A stretch of DNA of 6,759 nt, taken from Comamonadaceae bacterium. Lineage in GTDB: Bacteria > Pseudomonadota > Gammaproteobacteria > Burkholderiales > Burkholderiaceae_C. This document shows, one piece after another, positions 1-6,100 of the stretch; within the stretch, counting starts at the first letter, position 1; each line of letters opens with the position of its first letter. The notes beneath the pieces were generated by a model. It was not told the origin of the DNA. It made no database searches and saw only the letters and a list, made by a program, of their open reading frames with translations. Made by a program: the position numbers and the translations under genes. The stretch covers positions 1-6,759 of the forward strand of contig CANGZG010000130.1 in assembly GCA_947458415.1 (NCBI GenBank), written 5' to 3'.

Positions 1-263
1 GGCGGCACATAGCCTTGGGCGGCATCTGCGCCGTCGCCAAAGAAATGGTTTTCCATCTGGCGTGCCAAGTATTGGCGAGCGCGCAAATCGGCCAAATTCA
101 AACGGTTTTCATTGACCAACATGGTCTGGTGTTTCAGCCATGCGGCCCAAGCCTCTTTGCTGACGTTTTCCCAAAGGCGTTTACCCAGGTCACCAGGGTA
201 AGGCGGGAAGTCCAAGCCTTCGGCCTCTTTTTCAAGTTTGATGCAATGAACGGTGCGTGCCAT
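1..263 (-). CDS. yggX: Fe(2+)-trafficking / oxidative damage protection protein YggX (3' end cut by window edge)
   Basis: The minus-strand frame beginning at the ATG at 261-263 reads MARTVHCIKLEKEAEGLDF and continues for 87 complete codons to GYVPP at the window edge without a stop. The family is normally about 90 residues, so only a few C-terminal codons are missing. YggX is a small cytosolic protein linked to iron handling and to protecting or repairing Fe-S clusters under oxidative stress. Family hallmarks visible are Cys7 in the N-terminal RTVHC segment, the PPYPGDLGKRLWENVSKEAW block, the KHQTMLVNE block and the C-terminal GYVPP. The start is supported by a good Shine-Dalgarno (GAGGA, plus-strand 269-273) five bases upstream. 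It is divergent from dsbB, with 142 nt between start codons. No SoxS- or OxyR-type operator was recognised upstream. Identification is confident; the physiological role is taken from the family. Confidence 0.95.
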   Translation of the reverse strand, partial: MARTVHCIKLEKEAEGLDFPPYPGDLGKRLWENVSKEAWAAWLKHQTMLVNENRLNLADLRARQYLARQMENHFFGDGADAAQGYVP

Positions 264-405
264 GAAATTCCTCGCGTGTGTCAGACAAAGCCGTGACTGT
301 AGCAAGCTTTGAAACCCTTGGCGCAGGTCGCCCATGAAGCGCAATCGCGTGCAGCGTTGGTGAAACTGGCTAGACTTGGCCGCTATTGATGGATGAAATC
401 TGCCC
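264..405. promoter_or_regulatory. Divergent intergenic region between yggX and dsbB
   Basis: These 142 nt separate the divergent starts of yggX and dsbB and must hold both promoters unless transcripts begin elsewhere. I see the GAGGA ribosome-binding site for yggX at 269-273. For dsbB there is only a weak purine stretch (GGATGAA, 391-397), rather far from its ATG. No convincing -35/-10 pair, operator or RNA gene is evident. Confidence 0.4.
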
Positions 406-954
406 ATGACTTTGAAATTCTGGAACCTGTTGACTCTGCGCCAATGCTGGTCTTTGATGTGTTTGGCTTGTGTGGGCTTGTTGGGCTTTGGACTGTATTT
501 GCAACACGTGGTTGGCTTGGAGCCATGCCCAATGTGCATTGTTCAGCGCTATGCCATGACACTGATCGGTGTGTTGTCCGTGCTCGGCGTTTGGGTCCGT
601 CGTCATCGCGTTCAACAAGGCTTGTTAGTGCTGGGTGTTCTGATGGCTGGCTTCGGTGGCTTTGTGGCGGCGCGTCAATCATGGTTGCAGTGGTACCCGC
701 CAAACATTGTCAGTTGCGGGCGGGACTTTTACGGCATGATCGAAGCGTTTCCTCTACAGCGTGCAGTTCCCTTGATATTCAGAGGCAGTGGTGATTGCGC
801 TGCCATCGACTGGACGTTTTTAGGCGGTTCGATTGCGAATTGGTCATTCGTTGCCTTCGTTGCCATGGCGATCTGGTTGCTGGCGGTGATGTGGCAAAAA
901 CTGGCGTCCGGCTCGCGTGCAGCGAATGACCCGTCATTTGAACCCTTGAAGTAA
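406..954 (+). CDS. dsbB: Disulfide bond formation protein B (DsbB), inner-membrane quinone-linked oxidoreductase
   Basis: This 182-residue membrane protein reoxidises the periplasmic thiol oxidase DsbA and passes the electrons to quinone. Four hydrophobic segments are visible at roughly residues 15-36, 45-64, 69-91 and 143-163, as expected for DsbB. The first periplasmic loop ends in the CPMC redox motif (Cys41, Cys44), followed by Arg48, which matches the quinone-interacting arginine known in E. coli DsbB. The second periplasmic loop carries the partner pair Cys104 (SCGRDF) and Cys131 (GDCAAIDW). All four essential cysteines are therefore present and the length is normal. The start at 406 gives a short charged leader before the first membrane segment; the ribosome-binding site is weak. 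dsbA is not in the window. The gene is divergent from yggX and convergent with argA. The only other possibility is a DsbB paralogue such as DsbI. Confidence 0.95.
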   Translation: MTLKFWNLLTLRQCWSLMCLACVGLLGFGLYLQHVVGLEPCPMCIVQRYAMTLIGVLSVLGVWVRRHRVQQGLLVLGVLMAGFGGFVAARQSWLQWYPPNIVSCGRDFYGMIEAFPLQRAVPLIFRGSGDCAAIDWTFLGGSIANWSFVAFVAMAIWLLAVMWQKLASGSRAANDPSFEPLK

Positions 955-970
955 CGAAGCTTGCGTTCAT

Positions 971-989
971 TCAATGCAAAACGCATTGA
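971..989. terminator. Small perfect hairpin in the convergent dsbB/argA gap, possible bidirectional terminator
   Basis: TCAATGC - AAAAC - GCATTGA forms a perfect 7-bp stem with a 5-nt loop in the 53-nt gap between the stops of dsbB and argA. Position and symmetry fit a shared terminator. However, neither strand has a U-run after the stem and the stem is not GC-rich, so an intrinsic terminator is not proven. A second weak hairpin (CCTG-CGGG-CAGG, 993-1004) lies next to it. Confidence 0.3.
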
Positions 990-1007
990 CAACCTGCGGG
1001 CAGGGGT

Positions 1008-2363
1008 TCAACCCACAGGCAGTTTTTTGACCAGCACCACACTCTTGCGGTCCGGGCTGTATTGACGCAAACGTGCTTGCGGTAACCATTCAATTGGCAC
1101 TTGCACAAAGCCACGTTTTAAAAACCAGTGCATGGTACGCGTGGTCAACACAAAAATACTTTCCAAGCCGATGTGACGCGCGCGTTGTTCGATGCGACGC
1201 AGAATTTTTTCACCATCGCCTTGGCCTTGCGAATGCGGCGAGACGGTCAAGGCCGCCATTTCAGCGGTTTTGTTTTCGGGATAAGGGTAGAGCGCGGCAC
1301 AGCCAAATATCACACCGTCGTGCTCGATGACGGTGTAGTTGCCAATGTCACGTTCTATTTCAGTGCGTTCACGACGTACCAAGGTGCCATCGTTTTCGAA
1401 GGGCTCAATCAGTTGCAACACACCACCTAAATCGTCTGGGGTTGCTTCGCGCAAACTCTCTAAGCGTTCGTCCACCACCATGGTGCCAATGCCGTCGTGC
1501 ACATAAATTTCAAGCAACAACACGCCATCGACGGAGAACGGCAAGATATGGCTTCGTTCAACACCTGCTTTGCAAGCTTTGACGCAGTGCTGCAAATAAA
1601 AAGCGATGTCTGTGGGTGTGTTGGCAGGCGGTGCTTCAGCCAATAAGCGCTCGGCAACTTCCAGCGGCATTTCGGTATCGATCGGGTTGTCGTCACTGGC
1701 GGGTTCGAAGGGTTTGACCTGTATGCCAGGCACCTCAGTGACAAAGATCAGTTTGTCAGCTTGCAAAGCGATGGCCACCGACGTGGCGACTTCTTCCATG
1801 GTCAGGTTGAACGCTTCGCCAGTGGGGGAAAAACCAAAAGGGGACAACAACACCATGGCGCCTAAGCTGAGGGTTTTGCTGATGCCCGGCACATCCACTT
1901 TGCGCACCAAGCCAGAGTGCTGAAAGTCGACCCCGTCCACAATGCCCACGGGTCGCGCTGTGATGAAGTTGCCAGAGATGACACGGATCGTTGCGCCTGC
2001 CATGGGCGTGTTTGGCAAGCCTTGGCTGAAGGCGGCTTCGATCTCGTAACGCAATTGACCTGCCGCTTCTTGGGCGCAGTCCAAGGCAACGCTGTCAGTG
2101 ATGCGAATGCCGTGTGAATACTTGGGTGCATGGCCCTTGGCTTTGAGTTGTTCGTTGACCTGTGGACGAAACCCGTGCACCAGCACAATCTTCACGCCCA
2201 TGCTTTGGATCATGGCCAAGTCTTGCACCAAGCTGGGCAATTTGCCCGCCTCAATCGCTTCACCCGCGATGGCCACCACAAATGTTTTCCCACGGTGCAT
2301 GTGAATGTACGGGGCAACCGAGCGAAACCATGGGACGAAAGTGAAATTGAAAACAGTGGACAT
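1008..2363 (-). CDS. argA: N-acetylglutamate synthase (amino-acid N-acetyltransferase, ArgA)
   Basis: The gene encodes 451 residues, close to E. coli ArgA (443). ArgA catalyses the first step of arginine biosynthesis, transferring acetyl from acetyl-CoA to glutamate in the cytosol, and is typically feedback-inhibited by arginine. The N-terminal amino-acid-kinase-like domain (about residues 25-295) opens with HRGKTFVVAIAGEAI and contains VHGFRPQVN, the SGNFITARPVG block and TGEAFNLTMEEVA, all typical of ArgA. This domain usually serves as the regulatory/arginine-binding part. The C-terminal GNAT domain (about 305-445) shows the acetyl-CoA motif HSQGQGDGEKIL (377-388) and LTTRTMHWFLKRGF. The N-terminus FNFTFVPWFRSVAPYIHMHRGK matches the betaproteobacterial form and supports the chosen ATG, although no strong Shine-Dalgarno precedes it. 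It lies 12 nt downstream of vapC on the same strand and probably shares its transcript. Confidence 0.95.
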   Translation of the reverse strand: MSTVFNFTFVPWFRSVAPYIHMHRGKTFVVAIAGEAIEAGKLPSLVQDLAMIQSMGVKIVLVHGFRPQVNEQLKAKGHAPKYSHGIRITDSVALDCAQEAAGQLRYEIEAAFSQGLPNTPMAGATIRVISGNFITARPVGIVDGVDFQHSGLVRKVDVPGISKTLSLGAMVLLSPFGFSPTGEAFNLTMEEVATSVAIALQADKLIFVTEVPGIQVKPFEPASDDNPIDTEMPLEVAERLLAEAPPANTPTDIAFYLQHCVKACKAGVERSHILPFSVDGVLLLEIYVHDGIGTMVVDERLESLREATPDDLGGVLQLIEPFENDGTLVRRERTEIERDIGNYTVIEHDGVIFGCAALYPYPENKTAEMAALTVSPHSQGQGDGEKILRRIEQRARHIGLESIFVLTTRTMHWFLKRGFVQVPIEWLPQARLRQYSPDRKSVVLVKKLPVG

Positions 2364-2375
2364 GGGTTGGCGTCT

Positions 2376-2813
2376 TTAATGCTTGAGCAGAATCAATTGT
2401 TCAGAGGGCAGCAGGCGGGCAAAGTTTCGATCGAATGTGCAGAGTGTCTCACCAGATTGCATGACGGTTGCAGCAATCCACGCATCGCTGACCAAATTGC
2501 CCGTGAGTTGTTGCTTCAGACACAGTTCGCGCAAGTCAGGCCAAGCGGCGCCCTGTGCTTGAAAGTGAACGCCCGTACAACCCAGCAAGCTGTCGACAAA
2601 GGCATTTACCTCTGGCAGCGCATCAGTTTCTCGGAATACCTTGGGGTGGGTGGTGACACGGATAAAGCCGGTCAACACCATGCCCAACAAGATCAAACTG
2701 GCGCGGCCGTTGGCAGCCATTCGCAGGGTTTCGTCCAGCCAACGGCGAGCGGGAAGGTGATGCGGGTGGTCCGCACGGTACGCCGATACCAAGACGTTCA
2801 CGTCGGGTGTCAT
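2376..2813 (-). CDS. vapC: PIN-domain ribonuclease toxin, VapC family
   Basis: This 145-residue protein has the size and layout of a VapC toxin, a metal-dependent RNase that is neutralised by its antitoxin. It begins PDVNVLVSAYRADHPHH, giving the first PIN aspartate (Asp4) and Asn6. The later acidic residues are Asp110 (LVSDAWIAA) and Asp128 (CTFDRNFAR). The central block LGMVLTGFIRVTTHPKVF corresponds to the family segment that usually reads S-(D/E)-LVLSGFxRxxTxPxVF. Here Gly44 stands where the second acidic residue is expected, so one of the four metal-site acids appears missing. The start codon overlaps the vapB stop (ATGA), implying translational coupling; no separate ribosome-binding site is visible. 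Family assignment is strong. Whether this copy is an active RNase is uncertain because of Gly44, though related subgroups also vary at this position. Confidence 0.9.
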   Translation of the reverse strand: MTPDVNVLVSAYRADHPHHLPARRWLDETLRMAANGRASLILLGMVLTGFIRVTTHPKVFRETDALPEVNAFVDSLLGCTGVHFQAQGAAWPDLRELCLKQQLTGNLVSDAWIAATVMQSGETLCTFDRNFARLLPSEQLILLKH

Positions 2814-3076
2814 TTGAGGGTGTTCACGTCCATGTCGGCATCCATGGCTACTTGAATTGAACGGTTGTTGCTCGGGTCGATGCCGGGCATCAGACCGCCA
2901 GTTGCCCTGGAAACTGGCAGCGTTGGGATGGCAACGGCAGCGCTGCGCGCGTCTTGTCGGACATAGGCCGCCAGCATTTCACGCACCTTGGCGCTGAGCG
3001 AAGTGCCTTCTTGTATCGCTTTGATGCGTGCTTGTTTGACGAGGTTTTCGTCCACGGAAATGGTGAGATTGGCCAT
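2810..3076 (-). CDS. vapB: Ribbon-helix-helix antitoxin, VapB family
   Basis: The gene encodes 88 residues. The N-terminal half (about 2-40) reads as a ribbon-helix-helix domain: the strand NLTISVDENLV is followed by two helices, QARIKAIQEG and SLSAKVREMLAAYV. Such proteins bind operator DNA as dimers. After a flexible middle, the C-terminus GGLMPGIDPSNN to DADMDV resembles the toxin-binding tail of VapB partners of this PIN family. The antitoxin is first in the operon and overlaps vapC by 4 nt, the usual arrangement. VapB or the VapBC complex generally represses its own promoter. A candidate operator lies upstream at 3112-3131. The start at 3076 is the natural one for the domain, although a clear Shine-Dalgarno is lacking (an A-rich tract precedes the ATG). 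A recent insertion between hrpA and argA is plausible but not shown. Confidence 0.9.
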   Translation of the reverse strand: MANLTISVDENLVKQARIKAIQEGTSLSAKVREMLAAYVRQDARSAAVAIPTLPVSRATGGLMPGIDPSNNRSIQVAMDADMDVNTLK

Positions 3077-3111
3077 GGTTTTTTCAATTCACAGATTCAT
3101 GTGAACCAGTG

Positions 3112-3131
3112 TAGCACGTGATTATGTGCTA
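3112..3131. promoter_or_regulatory. Inverted repeat in the vapB/hrpA divergent region, candidate VapBC operator
   Basis: TAGCAC - 8 nt - GTGCTA is a perfect 6-bp inverted repeat in the 62 nt between the divergent starts of vapB and hrpA. A second small dyad, TTCA-TG-TGAA, lies at 3096-3105. Ribbon-helix-helix antitoxins bind such dyads near their own promoters. The repeat also covers the upstream alternative hrpA starts (GTG 3118, ATG 3124). On the minus strand CATAAT (complement of 3121-3126) resembles a -10 box, but no good -35 accompanies it. Function is inferred from position only. Confidence 0.35.
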
Positions 3132-3138
3132 TGGGATA

Positions 3139-6100
3139 ATGACGGCTGTGACATCTGCCCAATCGCCACTCTCCATTGAATTTCCTGAAGACTTGCCGGT
3201 CAGTGCCCGCCGCGACGACATCATGGCGGCCATTCAAGCGCACCAAGTGGTCATCGTTTGTGGCGAAACCGGCTCCGGTAAAACCACCCAATTGCCCAAA
3301 ATGGCATTGGCTTTGGGCCGAGGTGGTTGGGCCGTGGAGAAATTGGGGTCAGATACCGATTTTTTTGCGAAGCAAACAAAATCGGTATCTGACCCCAATT
3401 TCTCCCATTTCTCGAAACCCAAACGCCGCCAGATCATTGGCCACACCCAACCCCGGCGGATTGCCGCGACGTCCGTCGCCAAGCGCATCGCCGAAGAGTT
3501 GAAGACGCCACTGGGCGAGGTGGTCGGCTTCAAAGTTCGATTCCAAGACAAGCTGTCTCGCGACGCATCGGTCAAATTGATGACCGACGGTATTTTGTTG
3601 GCCGAGACGCAAACCGACCCTTTGCTGTTGGCGTATGACACGCTCATCATTGACGAGGCGCACGAGCGCAGTTTGAACATCGATTTTTTGCTGGGTTATT
3701 TGCGACAGCTGTTGCCACGCCGCCCCGATTTGAAAATCATCATCACCTCTGCCACGATCGATGCGGACCGGTTTGCACAGCATTTCGCCGGTGCTAAAGG
3801 GCCTGCCCCGGTGCTGATGGTGTCGGGGCGCCTGTTTCCTGTGGAAATGCGCTATCGCCCATTTGAAGAAAGCCGCGATCACGACGTGAACCACGCCATC
3901 GCAGACGCGGTGGACGAGCTCTGGCCGGGCGCGCCGCGCGGTGACATTTTGGTGTTCCTACCGGGTGAGCGCGAAATTCGTGAAGCAGCAGAACATTTGC
4001 GCGGACATCTGGCTCACCAAGCCCACACAAGGCATGTGGATGTGTTGCCACTGTTCGCCCGTTTGACCCCAGCCGAACAAGAACAGGTGTTTGAGACGGG
4101 CGGTGCGCCTCGCATTGTGCTGGCCACCAACGTCGCTGAAACCTCGTTGACCGTGCCGGGCATACGGTTTGTGATCGATGCAGGTTTGGCGCGCGTCAAG
4201 CGATACAGCTATCGCAGCAAGGTAGAGCAGTTGTTGGTCGAGCCCATCAGCCAGTCAGCGGCCAATCAGCGAGCAGGGCGTTGCGGTCGGGTCGCGGATG
4301 GGGTGTGTATTCGCTTGTACGACGACAAAGATTTCAGCGGCAGACCCCGATTCACTGAACCAGAGATATTGCGCAGCTCTTTGGCTGGGGTGATCTTGCG
4401 AATGATGTCACTTCGTTTGGGTCAGGTGGCAGACTTTCCCTTCTTAGAGGCACCACGCCCGAAAGCCATTGCAGATGGTTTTCAATTGCTCAATGAACTC
4501 GGCGCGGTCAACGATGACAACACGTTGACCGAGATTGGCAAGTCGTTGGCCAAGTTGCCTTTGGACCCGCGCGTGGCTCGCATGATCTTGGCCGCGCGCG
4601 AACACCAAGCCTTGCGTGAAATCTTGATCATTGCCTCGGCGCTGAGCGTGCAAGATGTGCGAGACAGGCCGCTGCAAGCGCAAACACAAGCTGACCAAGC
4701 GCATGCCAAATTCAAAGATGACAAAAGCGAATTCAGCGGGTATTTGCGCTTGTGGGATTGGCTTGAAGCATCCCGGGGAGGCCATGGCGAAACCGCACGT
4801 TTGTCCAACCGCCAACATGAAAACCTGTTGCGACAAAACTTCATCAACATACGCCGTTGGCGTGAGTGGCGGGACGTTCATTCGCAGTTGTTGACCGTGG
4901 TGAACGAGCAGCGCTGGGCCATGAATGAGCAGCCTGCCAGCTACGAGCAATTGCATGTGGCTTTGCTCAGTGGGTTGTTGGGAAACATTGGTTGCAAGCA
5001 AGACGAAGAAGATGTGTATTTGGGCGCGCGCGGCATCAAGTTTCATCGTCACCCTGGCGTGCACCTGAAAAAGAAACCTGGCAAGTGGTTGGTTTGCGCC
5101 GAGTTGGTGGAAACCACCCGTTTGTTTGGCCGTGGCTTGGCACAGATCGAGCCGCTGTGGTTAGAACGTGTGGGCGCGCACTTGTTGAAAAAACAATTGC
5201 TCGATCCGCATTGGGAAGCCAAGCACGGCGATGTGGTGGCTTTTGAGCGCGCCACGCTGTACGGCTTGGTGGTTTACAGCGGACGCAAAGTGCCGTTTGC
5301 CAAAGCAGATCCGGTGTTGGCCCGACACCTGTTCATTCAGCAAGCGTTGGTGGAGTCACAGTGGCAAACCGAGCTGCCGTTCATGGCGGCGAATAAAAAA
5401 CTCATTGCCCAAGTGATGGACTTAGAACACAAGTCGCGCCGCCAAGACGTGTTGGTAGACGACACGATGATTCACGCTTTCTACGATCAGTTGTTGCCCG
5501 AAGACGTGTGCAATTGCAAAGGCTTAGAGCGTTGGTATCGTGAGGAGAGCCGTCGCCGCCGTGATGCGGGTGACACCAGCGAGCCATTGTTGATGACCCG
5601 CGAATCGCTCATGCGACATGAAGCAGTGGGCATCACCGCGCAGGCTTTTCCAAAGATGGTTCGTTTGGGCGGGGTGGATTGTTCGGCCGAGTATTTGCAT
5701 TCGCCAGGCGACCCCAAAGACGGCGTGACCGTGACCGTGCCTTTGTTTGTGTTGAACCAGGTCAGCGATGAGCGTGCTGAGTGGCTGGTGCCCGGCATGT
5801 TGAAAGACAAAATTCAAGCCTTGCTGAAAAGTTTGCCTCAGCGCCCGCGCAGCCGGTTTGTGCCATTGCCCGAGAGCGCATTGCGCTTGGCCACCATGTT
5901 GTCAGCGCCTGAGGTGTTTGGTGCGGGTTCTTTGACCGATGTGTTGCTGAAAACCACCCGCGCTGAAACCAGCTTGGACATCAAGCGCACTGACTTCAAG
6001 TTGGACATGCTGAGTCCGCATTTCTTCATGAACTTTCGCGTCGTGGATGAACACGGGCGTCAACTGGGTCAGGGCAGAAACCTGGGCGCGTTGAAAGCAG

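Noticed and set aside
2130..2855. Long plus-strand open frame (241 codons) opposite vapB, vapC and the 5' part of argA
   Set aside because: It is antisense to three well-recognised genes, resembles no known protein, and its length is explained by the codon bias of the genes on the other strand.
2376..3076. A complete mobile element carrying vapBC
   Set aside because: No transposase, integrase, terminal inverted repeats or target duplication could be found around the pair.
3336..3405. Reading the hairpin with its run of seven T as an intrinsic terminator, or the insertion as a gene-breaking frameshift
   Set aside because: The T-run is inside the left arm of the stem, not after it, and the HrpA frame stays open through the insertion with family sequence resuming in the same frame.
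3349..3894. Minus-strand open frames opposite hrpA (3349-3894 and 3234-3680)
   Set aside because: Shadows of the helicase frame. The 3234-3680 frame contains the repeat peptide EKLGSDTDF only because the element is palindromic.
4062..4072. Further GACCCC motifs (here and at 5710-5718) as extra repeat copies
   Set aside because: They share only a few bases with the repeat core, have no inverted partner, and fall within conserved HrpA sequence.
4444..5064. Minus-strand open frame of 206 codons opposite hrpA
   Set aside because: It lies over continuous, conserved HrpA coding sequence and looks like no recognisable protein.
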